Assembly (NCBI RefSeq): GCF_000235625.1
Contig: NZ_AGTR01000001.1
Span: 1 to 64,000 of the forward strand
Length of the DNA stretch: 64,000 bases
Direction of reading: 5' to 3'
Source: Marinobacter manganoxydans MnI7-9
Lineage (GTDB): Bacteria > Pseudomonadota > Gammaproteobacteria > Pseudomonadales > Oleiphilaceae
Both the position numbers and the translations under genes were made by a program. The notes beneath the pieces were generated by a model. It was given only the letters and a program-made list of their open reading frames with translations. It was not told where the DNA came from and ran no database searches. Of this stretch, positions 27,581 through 37,964 are shown one piece after another (position 1 is the first letter of the stretch; each line of letters starts with the position of its first letter).

Positions 27581-28327
27581 TCAGCCGTTCTGGGACTCGA
27601 GAAACTTCCGTGCGAGGTCAGCAGCACTGCTGGACGGGTAATCATCAATCACAGTTTGCATGCTGCGCCGAGCCTGTTCCTTTTCGCCCAGGCGATCATG
27701 AGTTACGCCCAGCTTATAGACCGCATCCGGAGCCTTGCGATGGTCGGCAAAACGGGTAGCGACAATCGTGAACGCCTGTTTTGCCTGTTCGAGCTGCGGC
27801 TTGACCAGATAGACCTCGCCGAGCCAGTAATAGGCGTTGACCGTCAGATCACCTTCCGGATATTCATCGATAAATTCGTATATCCGACTAATGGCCTCAT
27901 CGTATTTTTTCTGATTACGAATCAGGTCCTGGATCTGCTCGTAGGCCTTTCGTTCTTCCGCATCGGGCTGGCGGTATTCCCTGGCCTCCCGGGCCTGGCC
28001 TGAGGCAGCAGAGCCACCACCTTCGCTGGCTTCGGGAGCCGGCTGTGATGCGACCTTTTCCGAGAGATCCAGAATACGCTGATCCAGATCGATATAACGG
28101 TCGCGCCCTTGCTGCTGCAGGCGGTTAATCAGGTGCCGCTGCTCCTCCACTTCGCCCTGGAGCCGTCTGACTTCACCCTGAAGCTGCTGGATCATGTAGA
28201 ACAGTTCCGACGTCGCCTGACTGCTGTTGGCGTTACGCTGACTGTCCTGGGCTGATTGCGCCAGGGCCACTCCCGCCTGCCCGAGGGCAAGCGGAAGCAC
28301 CACTGTCGCCATGAGGATTTTTCTCAT
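27581..28327 (-). CDS. cpoB: Cell division coordinator CpoB (YbgF), Tol-Pal system
   Basis: Periplasmic protein linking the Tol-Pal machine with PBP1B-driven septal wall synthesis. From ATG 28327 (AGGA 6 nt upstream) it is 248 residues: signal peptide ending ALAQ, an N-terminal trimerising coiled coil (YMIQQLQGEVRRLQGEVEEQ), a linker rich in A, S and G, and a C-terminal TPR region (residues about 125-245: AYYWLGEVYLVKPQLEQAK, YKLGVTHDRLGEKEQARR). The longer frame from 28351 would overlap pal by 8 nt and misplace the signal peptide. Confidence 0.93.
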   Translation of the reverse strand: MRKILMATVVLPLALGQAGVALAQSAQDSQRNANSSQATSELFYMIQQLQGEVRRLQGEVEEQRHLINRLQQQGRDRYIDLDQRILDLSEKVASQPAPEASEGGGSAASGQAREAREYRQPDAEERKAYEQIQDLIRNQKKYDEAISRIYEFIDEYPEGDLTVNAYYWLGEVYLVKPQLEQAKQAFTIVATRFADHRKAPDAVYKLGVTHDRLGEKEQARRSMQTVIDDYPSSSAADLARKFLESQNG

Positions 28328-28343
28328 GGTCGTTCCTGTGTGA

Positions 28344-28916
28344 TTACTCAAATACGAGTTCTACACGACGATTCTGGGCCCAGGCGCTCTCGCTGGAACC
28401 CATCACGGCCGGCTTCTCTTCGCCATAGCTTACGGTCTCGAGCTGGCCACGTGAAGCACCGTTTACAATCAGGAAACGCTGAACGGCGTTAGCACGACGC
28501 TCGCCAAGGGCCAGGTTGTATTCCTTGGTACCGCGCTCGTCGGCGTGACCCTCAATGCGGACGTTCTGACCCGGGTTGTTGGCGAGGAAACGGGCATGTG
28601 CCACCAGGACATCGCGGGCTTCCTGCTTGATTTCAGCCGTATCGAAATCAAAGTAGAAGGTGGTGATTTCACGCAGGGCCTGTTGTTCGGCCTGCTTGCG
28701 AGCTTCCATACGCTCTTCTTCGGTCATGGCTGAAGAAGAAACACCGCCCTGGTCGTCACCTCCGTAAACAGTGGATCCACCTTCCTGGTCTACAGCAGCC
28801 ACATCGGAACCATACTCGCCGCCTTCTTCGGAGGTACCACCGGTAGAGCTACAGCCCGCTACCAGACCGACGGACAACAACAGTGCGAACGCTTTTGATT
28901 GAGCTGAAAAATTCAT
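28344..28916 (-). CDS. pal: Peptidoglycan-associated lipoprotein Pal
   Basis: Outer-membrane lipoprotein that binds peptidoglycan and TolB. 190 residues: signal peptide with lipobox VAGC (Cys22), a flexible acidic linker (about 24-75), and an OmpA-like domain with the diaminopimelate-binding motif NVRIEGHADERGTKEYNLAL and GERRANAV. Purine-rich site GAAGGAAAG precedes the ATG. It sits between tolB and cpoB as expected. Confidence 0.97.
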   Translation of the reverse strand: MNFSAQSKAFALLLSVGLVAGCSSTGGTSEEGGEYGSDVAAVDQEGGSTVYGGDDQGGVSSSAMTEEERMEARKQAEQQALREITTFYFDFDTAEIKQEARDVLVAHARFLANNPGQNVRIEGHADERGTKEYNLALGERRANAVQRFLIVNGASRGQLETVSYGEEKPAVMGSSESAWAQNRRVELVFE

Positions 28917-28983
28917 GTTTTCTTCCTTTCAGTTGAGTGACGTTATTGCTTGAACAATGGCCAACACCGGAAAGCTCCGGGAG

Positions 28984-30297
28984 TCAGCGAACCAAAGGTC
29001 CCCAGGCGGGCTCACGGACATCGCCTTCGGAGGCCGGCAAGCTGTACGCTGCTCCACCATCCGCGGAAATAACCGTGAGCACGTTGCTGCCATTCTGCCG
29101 GGTAGCGTAGATCAGCATCCGGCCATTGGGCGCAACACTGGGAGACTCATCAGACTCGGTGCGGGTTAGGATCGTTTCCTCCCCGGTTTTCAGTTCGGTA
29201 CGGGCAATATGAAATGCCCGATCGCGCTGGTGAACGTAATACACATAGTTACCGTCATTGTCGGGCCTTGGCCGAGCGTTGTAACGGCTGCCGAAGGTGA
29301 TACGACGAGGCTCCGCACCCGGTGTATCCATGTGGTAAATCTGCGGACCTCCGGACCGGTCCGACGTAAAGAAAATGCCCTTGCCAGTGGCGTCATAGCT
29401 CGGTTCGGTATCAATCGCCCAGTGGTTCGTAAGCTTGGTCAACTGCCGGGTATCGAGGTTCATCCGGTAGATCTCGGCGTTGCCGTCTTTCGAGAGGGTC
29501 ATCAGCAACGATCGGCCATCGTCGGACCAGGCCGGCGCCGAGTTGAGCCCCGGAAAGTCTGCCACTTTGGTGCGATTGCCGGTTGCAAGCTCATGAACAA
29601 AAATCACCGGTTTCCCTGTTTCGAACGACACATAGGCCAGCTTTTCCCCGTCTGGCGACCATGCCGGTGACAGGATGGGCTCCTGGCTTTCAAGCCGGAT
29701 TCTGGCGCGTTTGCCGTCCACGTCGCTGACCTGCAGTCGGTAACGTGGTTTGCCATTGGCGGTATCAAGCGTGATGTAGGCAAGCTTAGTTGAGAAGGCA
29801 CCCGGCACACCCGTGATGGCCTCATATACCTTGTCGCTGATGTGGTGAGCGAGCGAGCGCATATTGGAGGCAGGTGCCGCCGCAGTTTCACCGAGAATCC
29901 GTTCCTCGCGGTTTACATCGAACAGCTCATACCGGGCCTGAACACGGTCACCGCTTCGGCTGAGGGCCCCCACCAGGACATAGCGCTGGCCCAGCAGGCG
30001 CCAGTCCCGGAAATACACTTCCTCCCGCCTGGATGGCAGGCTCAGCATCTTCTCCGGAGGCAGAGTCCGGAATTCGCCCGTCATGGTCAGATCCGCCTGA
30101 ACAATGCTGCTGACCTTGTCGCCAGCGGGCATCTGTCCAGACTCGGCGAAAGGCACCACTGCAACAGGAATGGCCGAATCCGCGCCTTCAGTAATCCGGA
30201 TCAACAGCTCCGCCCGGGCTGTCGAAACCGCGAAAAAGAACAGGGCCGTGGCGGCAAGAAGCGTTCTGGACGGTTTGTGCCAAATCCGATGTGTCAT
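28984..30297 (-). CDS. tolB: Tol-Pal system protein TolB
   Basis: Periplasmic propeller protein that shuttles between Pal and TolA. 437 residues from ATG 30297: signal peptide (LLAATALFFFAVSTARA), the N-terminal domain (IAVVPFAESGQ-like: IPVAVVPFAESGQ), and a six-bladed C-terminal beta-propeller with WD40-like PD40 blades (LSPAWSPDGEKLAYVSFE, NSAPAWSDDGRSLLMTLS, TEPSYDATGKGIFFTSD). The frame opens 12 nt earlier at ATG 30309, but GGAT is better spaced for 30297. Starts right after the tolA stop. Confidence 0.96.
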   Translation of the reverse strand: MTHRIWHKPSRTLLAATALFFFAVSTARAELLIRITEGADSAIPVAVVPFAESGQMPAGDKVSSIVQADLTMTGEFRTLPPEKMLSLPSRREEVYFRDWRLLGQRYVLVGALSRSGDRVQARYELFDVNREERILGETAAAPASNMRSLAHHISDKVYEAITGVPGAFSTKLAYITLDTANGKPRYRLQVSDVDGKRARIRLESQEPILSPAWSPDGEKLAYVSFETGKPVIFVHELATGNRTKVADFPGLNSAPAWSDDGRSLLMTLSKDGNAEIYRMNLDTRQLTKLTNHWAIDTEPSYDATGKGIFFTSDRSGGPQIYHMDTPGAEPRRITFGSRYNARPRPDNDGNYVYYVHQRDRAFHIARTELKTGEETILTRTESDESPSVAPNGRMLIYATRQNGSNVLTVISADGGAAYSLPASEGDVREPAWGPLVR

Positions 30298-30313
30298 GAT
30301 GTTATCCATATCA

Positions 30314-31354
30314 TTATCTATTCATCCGGCGTGGATTGAACTCAATCGTAAACTGTCGAAAATACCGGTCAAAAGTGCTCCGATCGTTGGGAATTGGATA
30401 CCTTTGTAACGAGCGCACGGCCTGTAGAGCCGAATTGTCAAAGGCCCTGTTTCCGCTGCTACTTACTAATTCGGCCCTCGCAAGCTCCCCGGTCGGCAGC
30501 AACATAATCTGAACCCGCGCCGACATATCTTCAGTGGCAGAAGATGGCGGGTACCAAGCATTGCTGAGCTGTTCTCTGATGAGAGCCTGATACTTCTCAC
30601 TCTCCGACAGCATCTGAGCTTCCCGGGCTTTCGCAGCAGCCGCCTCTCTCTGGCGACGCGCTTCTTCCTCCCGAGCTCTCTGGGCTGCCTCCGCCTGGGC
30701 CTCCAACTGCTGTTCCCGGAGCTTGCGCTCTGCCTCGAGGCGCTTGCGTTCAGCTTCCTGGCGAGCCTGCTCCTCCTGGCGCTTTCGTTCGGCCTCTTCC
30801 CGCTTCCGCTGCTCTTCCTGGCGCCGCTTCTCTTCCTCGGCTTTTCGTTTTGCCTCTTCCTGACGGCGTTTTTCTTCCTCAGCTTTCTGCCTGGCTCGCT
30901 CCTTGGCCTCCGCCTCCGCCTTTTGACGGGCAGCCTCCGCTTCACGGGCTTTCCGGGCTTCGAGTTCTTTCGCCTCTGCTTCCTGACGCTCCTGCTCTTT
31001 CTGCTGCTGAAGCCTCATTTGTTCTTGCTGCCGCTTCTGCTCTGCAATACGACGGGCTTCTTCCTCCTGCCTTTGTCGTTCAGCTTCTTCCTTGCGACGC
31101 TGCTCTTCGGCCCGGCGTTCTTCGTCCCGCTTTTGCTGATCGACCGGCTCTACCACCGGGCTCGGTTCCGGCTCCTGCTGGGTAATCAGCCGGGCCGATA
31201 TGCTCCTGGGTGCCGGCTCATGATCGGTGCTGGTCCACGACCAACCCGCAAGCGCAATGCCCAGAATCAACAGGTGCAACGTGACCGAGAGCGCCACCGG
31301 TGATTTCCATGGTGGCACGCCAGTTGTGGTTACTTCACGCTGGTGATCTCTCAC
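30314..31354 (-). CDS. tolA: Tol-Pal system protein TolA
   Basis: Inner-membrane protein spanning the periplasm to contact TolB, Pal and CpoB. 346 residues: one N-terminal transmembrane helix (VALSVTLHLLILGIALAGW), a long charged alpha-helical domain II of K/E/R/A/Q repeats (about residues 70-245), and a C-terminal domain III (YQALIREQLSNAWYPP, ARAELVSSSGNRAFDNSAL). Start is GTG at 31354 with AGGAG 4 nt upstream. The helix-coding region is strongly purine-biased and produces meaningless open frames on the other strand. Confidence 0.96.
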   Translation of the reverse strand: MRDHQREVTTTGVPPWKSPVALSVTLHLLILGIALAGWSWTSTDHEPAPRSISARLITQQEPEPSPVVEPVDQQKRDEERRAEEQRRKEEAERQRQEEEARRIAEQKRQQEQMRLQQQKEQERQEAEAKELEARKAREAEAARQKAEAEAKERARQKAEEEKRRQEEAKRKAEEEKRRQEEQRKREEAERKRQEEQARQEAERKRLEAERKLREQQLEAQAEAAQRAREEEARRQREAAAAKAREAQMLSESEKYQALIREQLSNAWYPPSSATEDMSARVQIMLLPTGELARAELVSSSGNRAFDNSALQAVRSLQRYPIPNDRSTFDRYFRQFTIEFNPRRMNR

Positions 31355-31376
31355 AACACTCCTGCCCGCACCACTA

Positions 31377-31823
31377 TCAATTGTCGTCCCGGGGTGATTC
31401 GGTGATCAGGCCGATACTGCTCGCCCCGGCACCCTGCAATTCCGCCATCAACCGAACAACCGTGCCGTACGGAACATTTTCATCGCCGCGAACCAGAATC
31501 TCACTTGAGGCCCGTTGCGAGAGGATCTTGGAAACCTGGGCCCGCAAGTCAGACAGCGTCATGGGATCACTGCCGTCGTCTCCAATCTCGACGTAGTACG
31601 CTCCGTTTGCATCAACCGAAACAATGATGGACTCAACATCCTTGTCAGACTGAATAGGATCGGAAGTGGTCTGGGGCAGATCAACCTTCACCCCCTGCGT
31701 CAGCATCGGGGCGGTGACCATGAAGATGATCAGCAACACCAGCATGACATCAATGTACGGAACCACATTGATTTCCGACATTGGCTTGCGCCGGTTTTCC
31801 GGCATCATTCCCATGCCCTTCAT
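31377..31823 (-). CDS. tolR: Tol-Pal system protein TolR (ExbD family)
   Basis: Forms the proton-channel stator with TolQ that energises TolA. 148 residues, one transmembrane helix with the conserved proton-carrying Asp in VVPYIDVMLVLLIIFMV, and a periplasmic domain ending SIGLITESP. GGAG is 9 nt before the ATG. Second gene of tolQRAB-pal-cpoB. Confidence 0.96.
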   Translation of the reverse strand: MKGMGMMPENRRKPMSEINVVPYIDVMLVLLIIFMVTAPMLTQGVKVDLPQTTSDPIQSDKDVESIIVSVDANGAYYVEIGDDGSDPMTLSDLRAQVSKILSQRASSEILVRGDENVPYGTVVRLMAELQGAGASSIGLITESPRDDN

Positions 31824-31869
31824 AAAGCAGTGCTCCCAAGCTGATCCCTGCCCATGAATTCAGCCACCA

Positions 31870-32559
31870 TCATGCGGCACCCTTTTCGCTCTGATGCACG
31901 CGACGGTGAAGAATGCTGGAAAACTCATCGGCAAAGGTTTCATAGTTCTTCAGCAGCGCATCGGACATGGCCGAGAAACGGTTATAGGCGATAACGGCCG
32001 GTATTGCCGCGAACAGGCCCATGGCGGTCGCGATCAGGGCCTCGGAAATGCCCGGGGCTACCGTGGCCAAGGTTGCCTGCTGAACCTGGGCCAGGCCGCG
32101 GAAAGAATTCATAATGCCCCAGACGGTGCCAAATAGACCGATGTACGGACTGGTAGAGCCGACAGTCGCCAGAAACGGCAGGCTGGCTTCCAGGCGCTCA
32201 TGCTCCCGGGAAAAGGCCACCCGCATTGCCCGCTGGGTACCTTCCATGACCGCATCGGCATCCCGGCTTTGCTGGCGCAACCGCGAAAACTCCTTGAAAC
32301 CGGCCCGGAACAGGGATTCCATACCGGAAAACGGTGTTGGATCGGCGTTCACCTCCCGGTACAACTGCCCCAGATCCATGCCGGACCAGAAACGCTCCTC
32401 AAACGCCAACTGGGCCCTCTTGGCCTTCCGGAATACCTGTAGGCGCTGGAAAATCAGGGCCCAGGACATGATTGACGCCAGGGCCAGCAAAAGCATGACC
32501 AGCTGTACCAAGACACCGGCATTGGCAATGAGGTACCAGACTGAAAGTTCTGAATCCAC
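31870..32559 (-). CDS. tolQ: Tol-Pal system protein TolQ (ExbB/MotA family)
   Basis: 229-residue inner-membrane channel subunit with three transmembrane helices: an N-terminal one (VLVQLVMLLLALASIMSWA), and a pair near the C-terminus (YIGLFGTVWGIMNSF and ATAMGLFAAIPAVIAYN). Start is GTG with AGGAGT 5 nt upstream. It begins 4 nt after ybgC ends, so ybgC and tolQ are almost certainly one transcript. Confidence 0.96.
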   Translation of the reverse strand: MDSELSVWYLIANAGVLVQLVMLLLALASIMSWALIFQRLQVFRKAKRAQLAFEERFWSGMDLGQLYREVNADPTPFSGMESLFRAGFKEFSRLRQQSRDADAVMEGTQRAMRVAFSREHERLEASLPFLATVGSTSPYIGLFGTVWGIMNSFRGLAQVQQATLATVAPGISEALIATAMGLFAAIPAVIAYNRFSAMSDALLKNYETFADEFSSILHRRVHQSEKGAA

Positions 32560-32562
32560 TTC

Positions 32563-33024
32563 TTACTCCTGGCTCGTTCTGTTTATCGTTTCAGTGGGCT
32601 GGACATTCCTGGCCAGCAATTCCTGCATATTCGTTGGTAACCGGCGGGGACGACCGGAATCAAGCGCTATGCAGGCCACCCGCACATCACTGTCACTCAG
32701 CAACTTTCGGTCTTCGGCCCGCATCACACGCTGACGGAAATCCATCCAGACTCTACCAAAAGCCATGGGTTCCGCAGTAACCAGCAGTTCGTCATCAAGC
32801 TTGGCCGGCACCGCATAATGAATGGTCAGCCGTTGCACCACATAACTGATATTGTCTGCCAGACCCGCCCTGAGGCCAACGCCGCAACTGCGCACCCATT
32901 CGGTTCGGGCCCGCTCCATGTAATGGAGATATTTGGCATGAAATACGATGCCACCAGCGTCGGTGTCCTCGATATAGACCCGAATCGGCAGTTCGAACCT
33001 TCCCTCTGGCGCCTGTTCAACCAA
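32563..33024 (-). CDS. ybgC: Acyl-CoA thioesterase YbgC (Tol-Pal associated)
   Basis: Hotdog-fold thioesterase of 153 residues. The YbgC motif is present: [26 protein letters not shown] in the sequence, with the catalytic Asp in EDTDAGG and Tyr/His in the following helix. It acts on acyl-CoA or acyl-ACP at the cytoplasmic membrane and is the usual first gene of the tol-pal cluster. Translation begins at TTG with GGGAGG 9 nt upstream, overlapping the end of ruvB by 8 nt. Confidence 0.95.
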   Translation of the reverse strand: MVEQAPEGRFELPIRVYIEDTDAGGIVFHAKYLHYMERARTEWVRSCGVGLRAGLADNISYVVQRLTIHYAVPAKLDDELLVTAEPMAFGRVWMDFRQRVMRAEDRKLLSDSDVRVACIALDSGRPRRLPTNMQELLARNVQPTETINRTSQE

Positions 33025-34048
33025 AAAGATCGTCCTCCCTGCCCGACTTCGGCGGAATCACGCCGAAATGCTGATAGGCGTTGGAGGTCACCATCCGCCC
33101 TCTGGGAGTCCGGACCATATAACCCTGCTGGATCAGGAAGGGCTCAAGCACATCCTCAATGGTGCCGCGCTCTTCACTGATCGCGGCAGCAAGGCTCTCG
33201 ACCCCGACAGGGCCACCGTCGAATTTCTCGATCATGGCCAGCAGCAGGCGCCGATCCATGTGATCGAAACCCTGGTTATCCACTTTCAGCATGTTCAGTG
33301 CCTGATCGGCGATGTCAGAGGTGATACGACCGTCTGAGCGGACTTCCGCAAAATCGCGGACACGGCGCAACAGGCGATTGGCGATACGCGGGGTGCCCCG
33401 GGACCGGCGGGCAATTTCGAACGCGCCTGCCTCATCGACGGCTACCGAAGACAATCGCGCGGAGCGCAGAATGATGCTGGTAAGATCTTCGGTGTTATAG
33501 AACTCCAGCCGCTGCACGATGCCGAAGCGGTCACGCAGCGGCGAAGTCAGCAAGCCTGCCCGGGTGGTCGCCCCGACGAGGGTGAACGGCGGCAGGTCCA
33601 GCTTGATGGAGCGGGCGGCCGGACCCTCACCGATCATGATGTCGAGCTGGTAATCTTCCATCGCCGGATACAGCACTTCTTCCACTGCCGCGCTGAGACG
33701 GTGGATCTCGTCAATGAAGAGAACGTCACCTTCTTCGAGATTAGTCAGCATGGCGGCCAGGTCGCCGGCTTTTTCAAGCACAGGACCAGACGTTGTCTTG
33801 ATGGATACGCCCATCTCATTGGCGATGATATTGGCAAGGGTTGTTTTGCCCAGACCGGGCGGGCCAAAGATCAGAACGTGGTCCAGCGCTTCCTGACGAC
33901 CCCGGGCCGCGGATATGAAAATATCCATCTGCTCACGGACCGTGGGCTGGCCAACATATTCGGCCAGCAGTGTCGGGCGAATGGCCCTGTCCTGTACTTC
34001 CTCATATTCACCGGCCCGGGCCGAGATCAACCGGTCGGATTCGATCAT
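33017..34048 (-). CDS. ruvB: Holliday junction branch migration ATPase RuvB
   Basis: Hexameric AAA+ motor that drives branch migration with RuvA. Walker [10 protein letters not shown], Walker B LFIDEIHR, sensor 1 GATTRAGLL and arginine-finger region [12 protein letters not shown] are visible, followed by a winged-helix domain ([13 protein letters not shown]). Family comparison (MIExDRLISA start) and GGGTGA upstream favour ATG 34048 (343 residues); the longer frame opens at 34087. Third gene of ruvCAB. Confidence 0.97.
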   Translation of the reverse strand: MIESDRLISARAGEYEEVQDRAIRPTLLAEYVGQPTVREQMDIFISAARGRQEALDHVLIFGPPGLGKTTLANIIANEMGVSIKTTSGPVLEKAGDLAAMLTNLEEGDVLFIDEIHRLSAAVEEVLYPAMEDYQLDIMIGEGPAARSIKLDLPPFTLVGATTRAGLLTSPLRDRFGIVQRLEFYNTEDLTSIILRSARLSSVAVDEAGAFEIARRSRGTPRIANRLLRRVRDFAEVRSDGRITSDIADQALNMLKVDNQGFDHMDRRLLLAMIEKFDGGPVGVESLAAAISEERGTIEDVLEPFLIQQGYMVRTPRGRMVTSNAYQHFGVIPPKSGREDDLFG

Positions 34049-34180
34049 GGCATCACCCATAGTGTGGGAATCAACATCGTGCCTCACGTTTGCCCGCTAT
34101 TCCAGCGCAGCCCCAATTGTACAAAGGGGTTAGCAGGTGTCACGTTACGCTCTCTACAGGTTCGCGACAGGTTCTGACGA

Positions 34181-34810
34181 TCAGGCCGGAATCATGTTTC
34201 GCAGGGCCAGACGGATGAGCGTTTCACTACTCATTCCCTCCTCGGCCACTTTGCTGATGGCCTTGGCAGCCTCCTGAGGCTTGTAACCCAGAGCGATCAG
34301 TGCGGCTTCCGCCTCTTCAGTGGCCGCCGGCCCGCCAGCGGGGCCTTGTCCGCCCGGCTGGCCCACGCCTGTCGTCTCTGGCGACGTTGGCACAAATTGC
34401 CCTTCAAGTTGCCCTATCCGGTCCGCCATTTCAATAAGAAGCCGCTCTGCTGTTTTCTTGCCAACGCCGGGGAGCTTGACCAGTGAGGCGGAGTCACGAT
34501 TCTCAACGCAGCGAATGAACTGCTGTGCGTCCAATCCGGAAAGAATGCCAACGGCCAGCTTCGGGCCAACCCCATTGACCTTGATCAGCAGGCGGAAGAG
34601 GTCCCGGTCCAGGCTGGAAGCAAAGCCGTAGAGGCTCTGGGCGTCTTCTCGGACGGCAAAATGGGTATGCAGGGTGACTTCATCGCCGGTCTCCGGCAGA
34701 TGAAAGAAGGTGGTATAGGGGATGTCGACTTCATAGCCCAGGCCCGCGCACTCAACCAGCGCCTGGCCCGGAGCCTTTTCGACCAGAATACCTCGGATAC
34801 GACCAATCAA
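34181..34810 (-). CDS. ruvA: Holliday junction DNA-binding protein RuvA
   Basis: 209 residues in three domains: N-terminal OB fold (MIGRIRGILVEK), two helix-hairpin-helix motifs (FRLLIKVNGVGPKLAVGILSG and LVKLPGVGKKTAERLLIEM), a flexible linker rich in P and G, and the C-terminal RuvB-contacting domain (EAEAALIALGYKPQEAAKAI). 30 bp downstream of ruvC; the gap to ruvB is 132 bp. Confidence 0.97.
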   Translation of the reverse strand: MIGRIRGILVEKAPGQALVECAGLGYEVDIPYTTFFHLPETGDEVTLHTHFAVREDAQSLYGFASSLDRDLFRLLIKVNGVGPKLAVGILSGLDAQQFIRCVENRDSASLVKLPGVGKKTAERLLIEMADRIGQLEGQFVPTSPETTGVGQPGGQGPAGGPAATEEAEAALIALGYKPQEAAKAISKVAEEGMSSETLIRLALRNMIPA

Positions 34811-34840
34811 GCTGAATCTCCTGTCGCTCCTGGGAGCGGT

Positions 34841-35368
34841 TTATTGTTGTCGCACACGACCGCTTCGGACTTTTCCCGCGCCACTGGCCACCCGCAGGAT
34901 ACTCTGGCTCATGTGGGCATGGCACATGGCGATGGCGAGCGCATCGGCCGCGTCTGCCTGGGGTTTGCGTGAAAGCGAAAGCAACACCTGAACCATGTGC
35001 TGAACCTGGGATTTGTCAGCGCCGCCCTTGCCGACCACCGCCTGCTTTACCTGCCTCGCCGAGTATTCATGAACCGCCAAGCCACTGTTGGCGGCACTGA
35101 CGATGGCTGCGCCGCGGGCCTGACCGAGCTTCAGAGCCGAGTCAGGATTGCGGGCCATGAACACCTGCTCGATGGCAAATTCTTCCGGCCGATACTCTCC
35201 TATCAGGGTGGCAAGGCTCTGGAATATGGTCTGAAGGCGTTCAGCCATCGGCTTCTCGCCCACCCGGATACAACCACTGTCGATGTACTCGATGTGTCGA
35301 CCATCCGCCCGAATGACGCCGTAACCGGTAATTCGTGACCCCGGATCAACGCCCAGAATTATCACCAC
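34841..35368 (-). CDS. ruvC: Crossover junction endodeoxyribonuclease RuvC
   Basis: Resolves Holliday junctions. RNase H-like fold, 175 residues, with the acidic active site visible: Asp8 in [14 protein letters not shown], Glu in [10 protein letters not shown], and the Asp pair in [14 protein letters not shown]. Begins the ruvCAB group, 18 bp after yebC. Confidence 0.97.
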   Translation of the reverse strand: MVIILGVDPGSRITGYGVIRADGRHIEYIDSGCIRVGEKPMAERLQTIFQSLATLIGEYRPEEFAIEQVFMARNPDSALKLGQARGAAIVSAANSGLAVHEYSARQVKQAVVGKGGADKSQVQHMVQVLLSLSRKPQADAADALAIAMCHAHMSQSILRVASGAGKVRSGRVRQQ

Positions 35369-35386
35369 ATCAATGCTCCTGACTGG

Positions 35387-36130
35387 TCAAAGCGATTCCA
35401 TGATCTCGCCGGAGATATCCGCGTTATGGTAGACATTCTGAACATCGTCCAGATCTTCGAGCATATCGATGAGCTTGAGGATGGTTTCCGCGCCGTCCCG
35501 ATCCAGCTCAACCCGCGTGGATGGAACCATGGTTACTTCAGCATTGTCCGGCACCAGTCCCGCATTGACCAGAGATTCCTTGACGTCCAGAAACTGCTCG
35601 GGTGTGGTTACGATTTCCCAGGAACCGTCTTCCTGGGCCGCAAGGTCTTCAGCACCGGCGCTGAGTACGGCTTCCACCAGCCTGTCCTCTTCCCACTCCG
35701 GACCGTAGCTGATAATTCCCTGCTTGCTGAACAGGTAGGCAACCGATCCGTCGGTACCGAGATTGCCACCCATCTTGTTGAACGCGTGGCGGATTTCAGC
35801 CACAGACCGGTTTTTGTTGTCGGTCATGACTTCCACGAATATCGCCACACCACCGGGGCCATAGCCTTCGTAGGTCAGCTCTTCGTAGTTGTCATCATCG
35901 CCACCACCGGCGCCACGTTCAACCGCGCGCTCGATGGTGTCTTTTTTCATATTGGCGGTGAGCGCCTTGTCGATGACGGCGCGCAGGCGGGGATTATCAT
36001 CGGGATTCCCCCCGCCCTGGCGCGCGGCCACGGTCAGCTCACGAATGATTTTGGTGAAGATCTTGCCCCGCTTGGCATCTTGTGCCGCCTTGCGGTGCTT
36101 GATGTTGGCCCACTTACTGTGACCCGCCAT
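35387..36130 (-). CDS. yebC: YebC/PmpR family protein (TACO1-like)
   Basis: 247 residues, close to the family standard, starting [22 protein letters not shown] in the sequence and containing [10 protein letters not shown] and [19 protein letters not shown]. YebC proteins are described as transcription regulators (PmpR) and more recently as factors easing ribosome stalling at proline stretches. It sits between aspS and ruvC in the same direction, the arrangement seen in Pseudomonas. Confidence 0.96.
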   Translation of the reverse strand: MAGHSKWANIKHRKAAQDAKRGKIFTKIIRELTVAARQGGGNPDDNPRLRAVIDKALTANMKKDTIERAVERGAGGGDDDNYEELTYEGYGPGGVAIFVEVMTDNKNRSVAEIRHAFNKMGGNLGTDGSVAYLFSKQGIISYGPEWEEDRLVEAVLSAGAEDLAAQEDGSWEIVTTPEQFLDVKESLVNAGLVPDNAEVTMVPSTRVELDRDGAETILKLIDMLEDLDDVQNVYHNADISGEIMESL

Positions 36131-36155
36131 ACAGCTCCTCCCTTAAATCACTGAC

Positions 36156-37964
36156 TTACTCGTTGCCCTCACCGGCTTCCGCCTTGTTGCCTTCAACCGG
36201 CTTTGACGGCTTGCGCAGACGGATATGCAACTCACGCAGCTGCTTCTCATCCACTTCGCCCGGCGCCTGGGTCATCAGACAGGTGGCACTCTGGGTTTTC
36301 GGGAATGCGATAATGTCACGGATGGACGAAGCGCCGGTCATCAGCATGACCAGGCGATCCAGGCCGAACGCCAGACCACCATGGGGCGGGCAACCAAACT
36401 TCAGGGCATCCAGCAGGAAGCCGAACTTGGCGCGGGCTTCCTCTTCACCGATACCCAGAATACGGAACACCGCTTCCTGCATTTTCTCATCGTGAATACG
36501 GATAGAACCGCCGCCCAATTCAGTGCCGTTCAACACCATATCGTAGGCGCGGGACAACGCTTTGGCGGGGTCTGCGGCCAGATCTTCCGGACTACAGGAC
36601 GGCGCGGTGAACGGGTGGTGAATCGCGGTCAGGCCGCCGTCCGGAGTTTCCTCGAACATCGGGAAATCGACAACCCAGAGCGGCGCCCACTCGGAAGTCA
36701 GCATGTCGAGATCGTGACCGATCTTGATCCGCAGTGCGCCGAGGGCTTCATTGACCACGTTGGTTTTGTCCGCGCCGAAGAACACGATGTCGCCGTCTTC
36801 GGCACCCACACGCTCCATGATAGCCAGAGCAACATCATCACCCAGGAACTTGATGATCGGGGACTGCAGACCTTCAACGCCCTTGGACAGGTCATTGACC
36901 TTGATATAGGCAAGACCTTTGGCACCGTAGATACCAACAAACTTGGTGTAGTCGTCAATCTGCTTGCGCGTCAGCTCGCCGCCTTTCGGCACACGCAGAG
37001 CCGCCACACGACCTTTCGGATCCTTGGCAGGACCTGCGAAGACCTTGAAGTCCACGCCTTCAACCAGATCATTTACATCCAGCAGCTCCAGCGGGATACG
37101 CAGATCCGGCTTGTCGCTGCCGTAACGTTGCATTGCCTCGGCATACGGCATTTGCGGGAAGGACGGCAGTTCAACCTCCAGCACATCCTTGAACAGAGCC
37201 CGGATCATGTCCTCGTTCAGCTTCATCAGGGTCTCTTCATCAATGAAAGAGGCCTCGATGTCTACCTGGGTGAACTCCGGCTGACGATCTGCACGCAGGT
37301 CTTCATCCCGGAAACACTTGGCGATCTGGTAGTAGCGGTCAACACCAGACACCATCAGCAGCTGCTTGAACAGCTGGGGAGACTGGGGAAGCGCGAAGAA
37401 GGAGCCTTCGTGGGTACGGCTCGGCACCAGGTAATCCCGCGCGCCTTCCGGCGTGGCACGGGTCAGGATAGGAGTTTCCACATCCATGAAGCCGTTGCTG
37501 TCGAGGTAGTTGCGGATATAACTGGTCACCCGGGAACGGAAACGCAGGCGGTTGATCATTTCCGGCCGACGCAGGTCCACAAACCTGTAGCGCAGACGCA
37601 CGTCCTCGCCAACGTCGACATGCTCATCCAGCGGGAACGGCGGGGTCGCTGCGGCGTTCAGGATAGTCAGCTCCTTACCCAGAAGCTCAACCTGCCCGGT
37701 CGGCATGTTGTTGTTCTCGGTTCCGGCAGGACGACGACGCACCCGGCCGGTGACCTTGATCACGAACTCGCTACGGACTTTTTCCGCAAGCGCAAAGCTC
37801 TCAGGGGTATCAGGATCCACAACAACCTGAGACATACCATCCCGATCCCGCAGATCCAGGAAGATAACCCCACCGTGGTCACGACGGCGGTGTACCCATC
37901 CGCAAAGTGTGACTTCCTGATCGATGTGGGATTCGTTGATCCCACCGCAATAATGACTGCGCAT
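36156..37964 (-). CDS. aspS: Aspartate--tRNA ligase, probably non-discriminating (Asp/Asn)
   Basis: Class II synthetase of 602 residues from ATG 37964. OB-fold anticodon domain ([24 protein letters not shown] in the sequence), motif 2 region with [17 protein letters not shown], the GAD insertion domain, and motif 3 ([13 protein letters not shown]). His30 matches the His31 that in Pseudomonas aeruginosa AspRS relaxes tRNA recognition so that tRNA-Asn is also charged, to be amidated later by GatCAB; that is inference here. A longer frame opens at 37994, but MRSHYCG matches the family start and GGGAA precedes it. Confidence 0.95.
   Translation of the reverse strand: MRSHYCGGINESHIDQEVTLCGWVHRRRDHGGVIFLDLRDRDGMSQVVVDPDTPESFALAEKVRSEFVIKVTGRVRRRPAGTENNNMPTGQVELLGKELTILNAAATPPFPLDEHVDVGEDVRLRYRFVDLRRPEMINRLRFRSRVTSYIRNYLDSNGFMDVETPILTRATPEGARDYLVPSRTHEGSFFALPQSPQLFKQLLMVSGVDRYYQIAKCFRDEDLRADRQPEFTQVDIEASFIDEETLMKLNEDMIRALFKDVLEVELPSFPQMPYAEAMQRYGSDKPDLRIPLELLDVNDLVEGVDFKVFAGPAKDPKGRVAALRVPKGGELTRKQIDDYTKFVGIYGAKGLAYIKVNDLSKGVEGLQSPIIKFLGDDVALAIMERVGAEDGDIVFFGADKTNVVNEALGALRIKIGHDLDMLTSEWAPLWVVDFPMFEETPDGGLTAIHHPFTAPSCSPEDLAADPAKALSRAYDMVLNGTELGGGSIRIHDEKMQEAVFRILGIGEEEARAKFGFLLDALKFGCPPHGGLAFGLDRLVMLMTGASSIRDIIAFPKTQSATCLMTQAPGEVDEKQLRELHIRLRKPSKPVEGNKAEAGEGNE

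Noticed and set aside
30470-31300. Long plus-strand frames opposite tolA
   Set aside because: They come from the purine-rich coding of the TolA helix and yield Leu/Pro/Phe-rich sequence with no family match.
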